Of a stretch of 64,000 bases of DNA, positions 53,040 to 61,562 are shown one piece after another. The stretch is from the NCBI GenBank assembly GCA_937892845.1, contig CALBGP010000005.1:13702-77701 (forward strand). Reading direction: 5' to 3'. The notes beneath the pieces are model-generated. The model did not search any database, was not told where the DNA came from, and saw only the letters and a program-made list of their open reading frames with translations. Both the position numbers and the translations under genes were made by a program. The stretch is from an uncultured Eggerthellaceae bacterium. GTDB lineage: Bacteria; Actinomycetota; Coriobacteriia; Coriobacteriales; Eggerthellaceae. The stretch's first letter is position 1, and each line of letters begins with the position of its first letter.

Positions 53040-53710
53040 CTAAATAAGCTTTTTCCGCACTTCCTTCAGAATGCCCTTCTTGAAATCGGACCATTTGCCG
53101 AAGAATTTCTCATCCGTGGCGGTAGCCATGTGCTCTGCGTATTTGATCGCTGCAAGCTCCATGGTGCAGATGTAGTCCGCCACTTGCGAAAGCCGATACC
53201 CAGAGGGTTGTGTCGAGCGGTAGATGACCGCATCCTTCGACAACGCGTATTCGATCGCAAGATGAAGGGAGTCGGCAATGGAGTGCTGGCCGTTGTCGTA
53301 GTAGACCTTGACCACATCGTAGACTTGCAGATCGGTAAGGTTATCGAACAGGAAATTCACGAGGTCCCTGCGCATCGTACCCGCAAGCTTATCGAGCGAG
53401 ACGAATTGCTTGGTCGCGTATGCGAAGGTGCGGTACTTCACGGGCATATGGCGGAAAAGACCCGAAACGTGCTGAGCAGCATCTTGCGTGTCCCCAGTTC
53501 GAGGCTCGAATACGAATCCTTGCCGTTCATGAGCGGAGACGCATGAAAAGGTATGTCCGGGAGCCCCTTTGAGCGAAGGGCGCGCTCGTATGATTCGATC
53601 GAAGCCGCAATATCATCGGATTGGTCATGCATGACGATGGTGAGCAAATAGTAGCGGTCAGAGAGGCCGTCGCTTCCCGACTCGTCAACGAAGATACTGA
53701 GTTCTCGCAT
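53040..53710 (-). pseudogene. DUF3800 protein split by a frameshift
   Basis: The first part (53710-53438) begins MRELSIFVDESGSDG with AGGAG before the ATG, and stops after RVFSAICP; the second part (53447-53040) resumes in another phase at MPVKYRTFAYATKQF and continues through YYDNGQHSIADSLHLAIEYAL to the end. Together they make a normal DUF3800 protein, an RNase H-like fold with the DES(G) and late Asp residues. The ATG of the second frame overlaps the end of the first, so reinitiation is possible, but a small deletion is simpler. Confidence 0.75.
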
Positions 53711-53723
53711 TATTCTCCTGGGC

Positions 53724-53752
53724 AAGAAAAAGCCGGGGAAAACGTCCCCGGC
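53724..53752 (-). terminator. Hairpin terminator just upstream of the DUF3800 gene
   Basis: Minus-strand stem GCCGGGGA / TCCCCGGC (53752-53732) followed by TTTTTCTTGCC and, 14 bases later, the DUF3800 ATG. Placed before rather than after a gene, so it either ends transcription from the mrr side or works as an attenuator. Confidence 0.75.
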
Positions 53753-53941
53753 ACTTGGAAGCCTTCCTAACGGAAAACCATATTTCTTATAGCACGGACC
53801 GCTCGGGGATTCAAGGGCACCCGAACCGATTGCATCACAAACCATTCGTCACCCTGAAGGACACACCGCGGAGCATCGCAGATTTAGCCCTATAATGCAT
53901 GCATCGACTAGAAACCGCGGACCACCAATGGAGATACACCC

Positions 53942-54256
53942 ATGCCTTCCACGCAAGAATACGTCGACTACATCATCGACCTCCTGTCGGAGGTCCCCGA
54001 GCTTGCAACCCGCAAGATGATGGGCGAAACGATGCTCTACGCGTCAGGCAGACTCTTCGGGGGCATCTACGACGATCGACTGCTCCTGAAAATCACGCCG
54101 AGCGCCGAAGCCGCATTCCCGAATGCAGAGCGCGTGCTTCCCTACGAAGGGTCAAAAACCGAGATGATCTTGGTCGATACCGAAGACCGCAGCCGCCTGG
54201 CGGAAATCATCTCGTCCATGCTTCCAGAGCTTCCGGCTCCGAAAAAGAGGAAGTAG
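53942..54256 (+). CDS. TfoX N-terminal-domain protein (copy 2)
   Basis: 104 residues: EYVDYIIDLLSEVPELATRKMMGETMLY, GGIYDDRLLLKITPSAE and a PAPKKRK end. Close paralogue of the protein at 34356 (same length, same motifs and tail). A TATAAT box lies about 45 bases before the ATG. Here it stands alone rather than after a Fic gene. Confidence 0.85.
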   Translation: MPSTQEYVDYIIDLLSEVPELATRKMMGETMLYASGRLFGGIYDDRLLLKITPSAEAAFPNAERVLPYEGSKTEMILVDTEDRSRLAEIISSMLPELPAPKKRK

Positions 54257-54274
54257 GCGAAACAGGCAACCGCC

Positions 54275-55271
54275 CTACGCAGGCCACCAAATGCGGGTGA
54301 GCGGAAGGATGTTGCGGGTCTCGTCATCGGCGGCGTCATAGGCCTCGACGTAGTGGCGGACGAAAGCATCCAGGTCCAGGAGGCGAACAGGTACGGTGGC
54401 GCGATCCGCCTCAAGGCGGGCATCCTTGGTGAAGCCTCCCGTGGAAACGTAGAGCCCGCGATCCCCCGTTCGCAAACCGCCGATGAACGACCTCACGGCA
54501 GGCGCACCCATCGCGCCCTTGCGATGCTTGACCTCCGCCACGATGCGCGGCGACTCCAGCCCCAACGGGTCGGGAGAGGCAACCACATCACGACCGCCAT
54601 CGGGACCCTTGGGCGTAACGCGGGCACAGTACCCCATCGCCTTGAGCATGCCCGCCACCAGGCGCTCCATATCCTCCCAGTCAAGACGGGTCACTCGGTC
54701 CTTGATGAGTTCGATGCCATTGTCGAAGGTCGCATCAAGGGTCTCATCATCACTCGAGGAATCGTCCGCCAGGTTATCCGCAGTATCGTCGGGAGACGCC
54801 GAACCCGCATCCGCCGCAGCTATAAGGTCGGCCATCACCTCCTCCGTGATGGCGAAGATTGTCTGGATGCCACCGAGGGAGTTCTTGGAAGACTGCGAAA
54901 GCGCATCACGCGCCGCGGTTCCGCTCCACGAGACGGCGCGCGTGTAGGTTATCGCCTCAGACTTCTGGGCGGACAGGCAAGGGCCATCGACAACCCCGAT
55001 ATGTTAGAAGCGTTCAGCAGGGTCGTACATGACAACCGTGGAGCCCTCGACCATTGAATGGGCGAAGCGGTCGATCTGCCCAACGCTCGAAGCAACCTTC
55101 TGCTTGCTCTCGGCGGGATGGGCTGAAACGTACGCAGCTTTGATTTCCTCACGCCCTATGGCACAGATATCCGCACCGCCGAAGTCCCAGCCGATCCCTA
55201 TGATGCCCCGCTCAAGCCAATCAGCTGCGTAAACCCCCTCCGCGACCAGCGCGAATCATCCAAGCCTTCAT
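54275..55271 (-). pseudogene. Mrr-type restriction endonuclease, N-terminus broken by frameshift and stop
   Basis: The intact C-terminal frame (54838-54275) is an Mrr catalytic domain: DWEDMERLVAGMLKAMGY, PDGGRDVVASPDPLG and IVAEVKHRK (the D...ExK nuclease core). Upstream in the same gene the N-terminal domain can be read from ATG at 55271 (MKAWMIRAGRGG) but one extra G in a G run shifts the frame before VYAADWLERGIIGIGWDFGG, and a TAA interrupts DPAERF-HIGVVDGP. So the full protein is not made; a short protein from 54838 or 54835 remains possible. Confidence 0.8.
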
Positions 55272-55340
55272 ACCGCAAGCCTCCTTCTCAAGCGCCAATA
55301 AATGCGTAGCCCAAAGACGCAAATGAAATCCCACACGACA

Positions 55341-55949
55341 CTAGAAGAAATACAAGGGCGACTCTATTTGCAAGCCTATGAACTCATTCTTCTTATGCAG
55401 GCCATCATACGGATCTTCGAGGGAATCCGCATACCTCCTCGCTGCGAGAAATTCAACACCTGCCGCATCTTGCGCATTCTCTGGTTTTTCATGCGTCTTT
55501 AACCTGGAACAAGTTTCATCTGCTTTCAATCTGAGCTTCCTCGGACTCACGAGAACCTTGTAAGGCTTTCTGAACATAGCAACCACGCAAGAACAAAATC
55601 CTCCCAAAAGGGCCGTCGCGTTGAGTGCAAATAAATACATCGTCGCCCGATCACAGCCCACATTGACCAGGGCGGCAAACACCGTCGCCAATGCCACGCT
55701 CATTATCGAAACGCACGCAATGAGCATGCTGGTTTGCCTGCTCAGCGATTCCCCTCTTGCGGTTTCCATATCAAAAGTCTTATCGACCAGCCTAATCAAC
55801 ATCTCCGCATCAGCAACGTCCTCGCTAGCCTGGGGATTACGCTCTCTAGCGGTTCGTCGCATGGCCACCCTTTCCCCCACCCCTAGTCTCATACGAAGGA
55901 AACGGATCGGGGTCCGGTAGAGGTGGTTTGCCATCGGGTTTGGTTTCAT
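55341..55949 (-). CDS. Two-transmembrane protein of unknown function
   Basis: 202 residues from ATG at 55949 (GGGAG upstream; ATG at 55862 with AAAGGGTGG is an alternative start). Two adjacent helices, about 75-98 (MLIACVSIMSVALATVFAAL) and 103-126 (MYLFALNATALLGGFCSCVV), with charged cytosolic ends. This helical-hairpin layout resembles SLATT or Pycsar-type membrane effectors, but I cannot assign it. It lies just downstream of the hsd operon in the same orientation, 100 bases after hsdR. Confidence 0.6.
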   Translation of the reverse strand: MKPNPMANHLYRTPIRFLRMRLGVGERVAMRRTARERNPQASEDVADAEMLIRLVDKTFDMETARGESLSRQTSMLIACVSIMSVALATVFAALVNVGCDRATMYLFALNATALLGGFCSCVVAMFRKPYKVLVSPRKLRLKADETCSRLKTHEKPENAQDAAGVEFLAARRYADSLEDPYDGLHKKNEFIGLQIESPLYFF

Positions 55950-56048
55950 GCACAGTTCTCTCCCTTCATTTCTTGCTTAATCGTCACTTTTTGTTCTATC
56001 TTTTCGGTTCCACGAATCACCCTGGCACGCGGCGCACTACCACGCCCC

Positions 56049-59000
56049 CTACGCAGCCGGGGTGGTTGCGTTCTCCTTGACGCGCCTGATGGCGGCAGCA
56101 AGCTGCATCTGCTGGGCTGCATCGAACAGTCTGATGAACGGATACGGCCGATCGAACGGAGCCTTGGTTAGCTCAGCCACTTCCATGAAGCCGTTAAGCT
56201 CAATGTAATCCACAACGCGATGTACGAAGGCAATCTGATCGGCAGTCAGCGCATTGTCGTTCATGAAACCCGCGAATGCTTCCATGGCCGCATCATGGTC
56301 CAACTTCACGATCTTGCGCACCAGCAGGCCGAACGGTTCCTCGCCGTACGTGCGTTCATAGTCCGCCTGAGTACCCAGCTCGTGAGTGAAGATGCGCTCC
56401 AGCTCGTCGAACTCTTTGCTGGTCATAGGCATATTGCAGCGCAGCTTGTGGATGACCGTGCTGCCCCCATGGTCCGCCAGAAAACGGTTCACCTTCATCC
56501 GGTAGTCGCTGAAGTCTTCGCCCGCGTCAACGGTCACACCTTCTGCGCGGCCGGTAATAGTATCGGCAACATTCGTAAACACCACTTTGCGCTTCTTCGC
56601 ATCAAGGAACTTAACCAGGCCGCGCAGATCCCGGCGAAGCCGCTCCAAGGCAAGCAGGTCAACGCCGTCAAGGAATCCCGGCTCAGAGACCCGCTGGATT
56701 ATCGGCAGTTTCGCCTTAACCTGGGGAATAGTCACCTTCATCTCAAGTTCGCTGCAGATCTTCATAATCCGCCCTGCATAGCCCTTGGTTGTCATGCCGC
56801 TCACCAATGCGCACATGAAGCCATATGCAAGCAAGTCGAATCGCAGCGCATCGGCATCCTCTTCCTCATTGGTGACCAAAGGTGCGATATGCGTCTGCAG
56901 ATCCTTGACGTCGATATCGCTCAGAGCGACAAAAGCGGCTTCTCGGCGATAGCGCTCAACGTAGCTTTTCTTCAACCTGACAGATGCCGACGCAAGCGAG
57001 TAGTCATCCTCGGGGACCAAGCTCACTACCTGGTATCGGATGGCCGTAACCATATCCTTGCGCCAATCCTGATACTCGTCGGCAATGTAAGCAGCCGACT
57101 GCAGCTCCTTCACAAGTTCAGCCTGCTTGCAGAACACGTTCTCGGCAACAGTGCCTGACAACTTGCCCTCGGCAAAGCTGCCGCCCTCGCCGAAGAACTC
57201 GAAGTTGCGGCACCAATCGAAGATGAAGAAACGACGCTTGCCGGCATATTCGCCATCAACGGAATCCAGCACCTGCAAACTTTCGCACAGACGCGTACCG
57301 CGGCCGATCATCTGCCAGAATTTGACCTTGGATTTGACCTTCTTGAAAAAGACCAAGTTGAGCACTTCCGGCACATCGATGCCGGTATCCATCATGTCGA
57401 CGGATACGGTTATGACCGGCTTATCCTTCACCTTGAACTCATCGATGATGGTATGCGAATAATCATCACCGTAGCAGACCTTCTTGATATAACCGCCCGC
57501 AGCAAGGTTCGAATACAGCTTGCCGAAGCGCTCCACGATATATTTCGCATGATTCTGGTTCTGGGCGAAGATGATGGTCTTGCCAAGCGTCTGACCGCCA
57601 TCCACCTTCGCACCCTGCTCCATCAGGGTCTGCAGAACCTTGTCCGTGGTGTCCTGGTTGAACACCCAAGAATTGATTTCGGCAGGCGCCACGTACTCAG
57701 GGGCGTCCTGGCCGCTTTCGCCGAACGATTCCTCCCAGGCTTCCTGTTCTTCGGGCGACAGGTCGTCGTAGCGAATCCCCTCGTCAAGAAAATCGGTATG
57801 CGTCTCAATACCATAATACGGAACCAGAACATGGTCCTGCTCAACGGCGGTATTGTATTCATACACATACGTCGGTACGCCGCGCTCGACCTCGAAGAAA
57901 TCATAGGTGTTGCGGTCCACCTCGTTCACCGGCGTTGCCGTAAGGCCAATGACCAGCGCGTCGAAATAGTCGAAGATGGCGCGGAATTTCTTGAAGATGG
58001 AACGGTGCGCCTCATCCACGATGATCAGATCGAAATGCGCAGGCGTGAACATCCGGTTGCCGTCTTCGTTACGCGCGCTGTCGATGGCATTGAGGATGGT
58101 GGGGTACGTTGAGAACACCACTCGTGCCGACTTGTCGTCCTTGTTGGAACACAGGTTGCACATGGACGTCTCCGGCAGATACTGCTGGAAAGCATGCTTG
58201 GCCTGGGAAACCAATGCGGTGCGATCAGCCAGAAACAGCGCGTTCTTCACGTGGTTTCCGCGCGAAAGCACGTCGTAGATGCTGGCGGACACACGCGTCT
58301 TGCCGGTGCCCGTGGCCATGACCAGCAGGCTTCTGCGATGACCCTCCTGAATGTTCGCACCCACGCGGCGGATGGCCTCGATCTGGTAGTAGCGGTTTGT
58401 GATGGCCTCGTTGATGGGCACTGCGGCCAGATCGGCCTTCCTGCCCCTGCGATTCATCTTGGTCGCCAAATCTCCCTGGCTGAACACGCCGCTCACAGGA
58501 CGGTACGGGGCCTCAGTATCGTCGCAGAAGAAGGTCTCGTAGCCGTTCGACAGGAAAATCATCGGCTTGTAACCGAACTTGCGCTCTATGCACTCAGAGT
58601 ACAGGCGCGCCTGCTGCAAGCCCTTGTCCGGCGCATGCATGGTGCGCTTCGCCTCCAAGATTGCCAGTGGCCTGCCGTCTTTGCCCAACAGCAGGTAATC
58701 GATGAAGCCCCTCTGGCCGGGAATGCCCATCATGTCATCAACCTCGTATTCGGCAACGACATTTTCATTCAGCTTCCAGCCAGCAATCTGCAAATCAATG
58801 TCTATGAACAGCCTGCGGGTCTCGTATTCGGAGATCTCATCCGGGTTGAAATCGCGGGACTTCTTGTTCTCCTCCTTGGCGGCCGTAGCCTGCGCGCTGA
58901 GTTCCTTGAGCCTAGCCTCCAGCTCCTTGATGCGGCCATCCTTTTCAACCAGCAAGCCCTCGCGCTCCTTGATGGCCCTCACGTCCAGGGCCATCTTGAC

Positions 59001-59426
59001 CGCAGGCACCTTTACGGATTCGAAAGAGCGCTCTTGGTAGTCTGGGCCGTAGCAGTAATCCACCCAGTCGATAAACGAGAACAGCACCTTCAAGGAGGTC
59101 ATCGCATCCTGAGGGGAAATGCGCTGATCGGTATGCACGGCCTGGTTGCCCAGCTTCACCACAAACTGGAGCTGGGGCCAAACACGGGGGTCAACCGCAT
59201 GCTTGAAGCTGCCCTCATGCAGCAACGCCTGCAAGTTGTCCTTATACGGCATCCGCATGGTGGTATCGATACCGTAAACCCAATGCACAGCCAGCTCAAG
59301 CGCCTTGCGGCAACCGATTGCGCACATGGCGCCGGAGCTGCTGAACACCTTTTCGGCTTCGATGGCCGCATCCGCAAAGAGGTCATAGTAACCGTCTTCG
59401 CGTTTCAGGAAATCGAAGTTAGACAT
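56049..59426 (-). CDS. hsdR: Type I restriction enzyme, R (endonuclease/translocase) subunit
   Basis: 1125 residues from MSNFDFLKREDGYYDLF with GGGAGG upstream. N-terminal DUF4145-like domain, coiled coil, PD-(D/E)xK nuclease (IDYLLLGKDGRPLAILEAKRT), then SF2 motor: VMATGTGKTRVSASI, IIVDEAHRSIFKKF, GLTATPVNEV and MIGRGTRLC. C-terminal helical domain binds the methylase. The start overlaps the end of rhuM. It translocates and cuts unmodified foreign DNA. Confidence 0.94.
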   Translation of the reverse strand: MSNFDFLKREDGYYDLFADAAIEAEKVFSSSGAMCAIGCRKALELAVHWVYGIDTTMRMPYKDNLQALLHEGSFKHAVDPRVWPQLQFVVKLGNQAVHTDQRISPQDAMTSLKVLFSFIDWVDYCYGPDYQERSFESVKVPAVKMALDVRAIKEREGLLVEKDGRIKELEARLKELSAQATAAKEENKKSRDFNPDEISEYETRRLFIDIDLQIAGWKLNENVVAEYEVDDMMGIPGQRGFIDYLLLGKDGRPLAILEAKRTMHAPDKGLQQARLYSECIERKFGYKPMIFLSNGYETFFCDDTEAPYRPVSGVFSQGDLATKMNRRGRKADLAAVPINEAITNRYYQIEAIRRVGANIQEGHRRSLLVMATGTGKTRVSASIYDVLSRGNHVKNALFLADRTALVSQAKHAFQQYLPETSMCNLCSNKDDKSARVVFSTYPTILNAIDSARNEDGNRMFTPAHFDLIIVDEAHRSIFKKFRAIFDYFDALVIGLTATPVNEVDRNTYDFFEVERGVPTYVYEYNTAVEQDHVLVPYYGIETHTDFLDEGIRYDDLSPEEQEAWEESFGESGQDAPEYVAPAEINSWVFNQDTTDKVLQTLMEQGAKVDGGQTLGKTIIFAQNQNHAKYIVERFGKLYSNLAAGGYIKKVCYGDDYSHTIIDEFKVKDKPVITVSVDMMDTGIDVPEVLNLVFFKKVKSKVKFWQMIGRGTRLCESLQVLDSVDGEYAGKRRFFIFDWCRNFEFFGEGGSFAEGKLSGTVAENVFCKQAELVKELQSAAYIADEYQDWRKDMVTAIRYQVVSLVPEDDYSLASASVRLKKSYVERYRREAAFVALSDIDVKDLQTHIAPLVTNEEEDADALRFDLLAYGFMCALVSGMTTKGYAGRIMKICSELEMKVTIPQVKAKLPIIQRVSEPGFLDGVDLLALERLRRDLRGLVKFLDAKKRKVVFTNVADTITGRAEGVTVDAGEDFSDYRMKVNRFLADHGGSTVIHKLRCNMPMTSKEFDELERIFTHELGTQADYERTYGEEPFGLLVRKIVKLDHDAAMEAFAGFMNDNALTADQIAFVHRVVDYIELNGFMEVAELTKAPFDRPYPFIRLFDAAQQMQLAAAIRRVKENATTPAA

Positions 59427-60432
59427 CGCCGCCTCCCTTTCCAAACAGCCGCTCCACCTCGCGGTCGAAGTCTGAGACTATCCGCTGGTGCTTGTTGAAT
59501 TCGTCGTATTCGGCCTCCGCCTTGGCACGTGCCTGCGCATTGCTGACCGAGCCTTTACCTTCCAACACCTCATAGCGCCTGAAAGCCAGAAACTCGTTCA
59601 CGCTGCTTGCGAACCCCTCCATCGTGAACGTGTTGCCGCGCTCAACCAGATCTTCGATGTAGTCGAAGAAACCGGAGACGGTGCGTTCGAGCTGGCGGAT
59701 CTGTTTCTCGTCCAGATAATTCTTGGCCACGGAAACATCCGATTTGAGGATACGTCCGTCAGGCGAGTTCTTCCACGTGGCGAGCCCCATGTTCTCTTTC
59801 GTGTGGTCGGCGCACTCGGACACGATTTCGGCGGCGGTACGGCCGGTTATCGCGTAGTGGAACTTGTTCTGAACCGCAGCATAGAAGGCCTTGGTGGTTG
59901 GGGAATCCTTGTCGTAGTCGGTGCTGCACTCCGCAAAGATGTCCGTGATCTGCTGCCAGATGCGGCGCTCGCTCGCACGGATGGACCTGATGCGTTCCAG
60001 CAGCTCTTTGAAGTAATCGTTGCCGAAAACATCCGGACCGCTTTTCAGGCGCTCGTCATCCATGACGAAGCCCTTGATGATGAACTCCTTCAGGGTTGCG
60101 GTGGCCCATTGCCTGAACCGCGTGGCCTTGAGCGAATTCACGCGGTAGCCTACGGCGATGATGGCGTCGAGGTTGTAGAGCGTCACCTGACGCGTGACCT
60201 GGCGGCTTCCCTCGGTTTGAACCAGTTCCATTTTGGAACTTGTTGAAACCTCATCGAGCTCGCCCTCCTCATATATGTTCTTGAGGTGCTTCGTGATGGC
60301 CGGGCGGCCCACATCGAACAGCTCGCCCATCTCCTTCTGAGTGAGCCAAAAGGTTTCGTTCATGTAACGGACTTCAACTGGGACATCCTTGCCGTCAACC
60401 TTGTACAGGGCAATTCGGGTGGTGTCACTCAT
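59419..60432 (-). CDS. rhuM: RhuM-family protein within the hsd operon
   Basis: 337 residues. Opens with a Kila/Bro-like DNA-binding part: FWLTQKEMGELFDVGRPAITKHLKNIYEEGEL, followed by QVTLYNLDAIIAVGYRVNS, ATRFRQWAT and a C-terminal coiled coil (ARAKAEAEYDEFNKHQ). RhuM proteins recur in type I loci and pathogenicity islands; role unknown, perhaps regulatory. Overlaps both neighbours by a few bases (hsdS stop at its ATG, hsdR start at its end), so it is an integral cistron of this operon. Confidence 0.9.
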   Translation of the reverse strand: MSDTTRIALYKVDGKDVPVEVRYMNETFWLTQKEMGELFDVGRPAITKHLKNIYEEGELDEVSTSSKMELVQTEGSRQVTRQVTLYNLDAIIAVGYRVNSLKATRFRQWATATLKEFIIKGFVMDDERLKSGPDVFGNDYFKELLERIRSIRASERRIWQQITDIFAECSTDYDKDSPTTKAFYAAVQNKFHYAITGRTAAEIVSECADHTKENMGLATWKNSPDGRILKSDVSVAKNYLDEKQIRQLERTVSGFFDYIEDLVERGNTFTMEGFASSVNEFLAFRRYEVLEGKGSVSNAQARAKAEAEYDEFNKHQRIVSDFDREVERLFGKGGGDV

Positions 60433-61562
60433 TCGCGACCACCCCCGAAATACTCCTGCGCCAAGCTGTCGTAGAGCATCTGCAGCTTGTCGATGGATTG
60501 CTGCACCACCGCTTTCGTTTTGTCGACCTGGGCGACGAAGCGCAGAAACGTATCTTGAACGTCAAAAGGAGGGATGGGAACCGAGGTTTTTGCCAAGTCA
60601 GATATTGAAAGATACCTCACCGTAGTCCCACTGCATGAATCATTCAGACTTTTGCTGAAATGTTCATTGGAGAAAAGTGCAGCAAGATACCCTGACCGAG
60701 GACTCATCTCAGTCTGACCGAGCCATGTGATCATTCCATCCTGAAAATAGAACCTATCATCTTCGCGAATGATATAGCACCTGCCAAGAGTGCCACGCGC
60801 GGTAACAAGAATATCGCCAGCTGAAGGAACGTACCCAGCTTCATTCAACTCCGTAAACCTCTCCTCGGAAATGAAAAGGCCATCAGCCGGAATTAAGCCA
60901 TCCGCAAGACAACCCACGTCCGCAAGCCTATAAAAAGGCACGCCCTCCTTCGTTTGTTCCTTGGCGTAGATTCGCCTCGAAGAGCTGACTCGGTAAATCT
61001 CACCCAGCTCCTTCATGGGCCAGAACCCACCATTAACAGGGTCCCCGAACATCTCAACAAACCGAGACTTGACCAGGTCATCGAGAACCGTAAATTGCGC
61101 ATTGAGGATTCCGATAACCCCCTCAACTTGACGGAACCGTCTAGCAATCAGTGCCTGCTGCTCCATCGAAGGAAGAGGGACGGTCCGTTCGCCGTAATCC
61201 CTGAAGTAGATATGAGGAATCGTAGAACCCGTGAAGCCCGATCCGAGGTTCATGCTCCTGACAAGATACAGCAGATACTCGGGCATCACCGAGTCACGAG
61301 GCACCAATGCCTGCATCGTGCCCAACACCGACGTCTTCGAATCGCAAAGCCTCGCACGTCCGACACCCGCTCCGTCCTTGATAACGGCGACATATTGCTT
61401 ATCGATTTGATACTCGTTAAGCGTTCCGGCAATTCCGGCCGCTCCGTACACAGGGAAGAGGCCTTCAGCCAAAAGATCCTTCTGCCTGAGTGACGATGAT
61501 TCTTTGATGCAAATCTCTTTGAGCTTTACGGCCTTGGTGCCAGGTCGGGACTGCTCGCTCAT
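60429..61562 (-). CDS. hsdS: Type I restriction enzyme, S (specificity) subunit
   Basis: 377 residues. Two target-recognition domains (about 8-130 and 180-330), each followed by a conserved helix: EQQALIARRFRQVEGVIGILNAQ then VDKTKAVVQQSIDKLQMLY. The order TRD1-helix-TRD2-helix sets a bipartite recognition sequence that cannot be predicted here. Overlaps hsdM (ATGA) and rhuM (ATGA). Confidence 0.92.
   Translation of the reverse strand: MSEQSRPGTKAVKLKEICIKESSSLRQKDLLAEGLFPVYGAAGIAGTLNEYQIDKQYVAVIKDGAGVGRARLCDSKTSVLGTMQALVPRDSVMPEYLLYLVRSMNLGSGFTGSTIPHIYFRDYGERTVPLPSMEQQALIARRFRQVEGVIGILNAQFTVLDDLVKSRFVEMFGDPVNGGFWPMKELGEIYRVSSSRRIYAKEQTKEGVPFYRLADVGCLADGLIPADGLFISEERFTELNEAGYVPSAGDILVTARGTLGRCYIIREDDRFYFQDGMITWLGQTEMSPRSGYLAALFSNEHFSKSLNDSCSGTTVRYLSISDLAKTSVPIPPFDVQDTFLRFVAQVDKTKAVVQQSIDKLQMLYDSLAQEYFGGGRE

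Noticed and set aside
58194..59498. 434-codon frame antisense to hsdR
   Set aside because: Shadow of the restriction subunit, with no domain and atypical composition.
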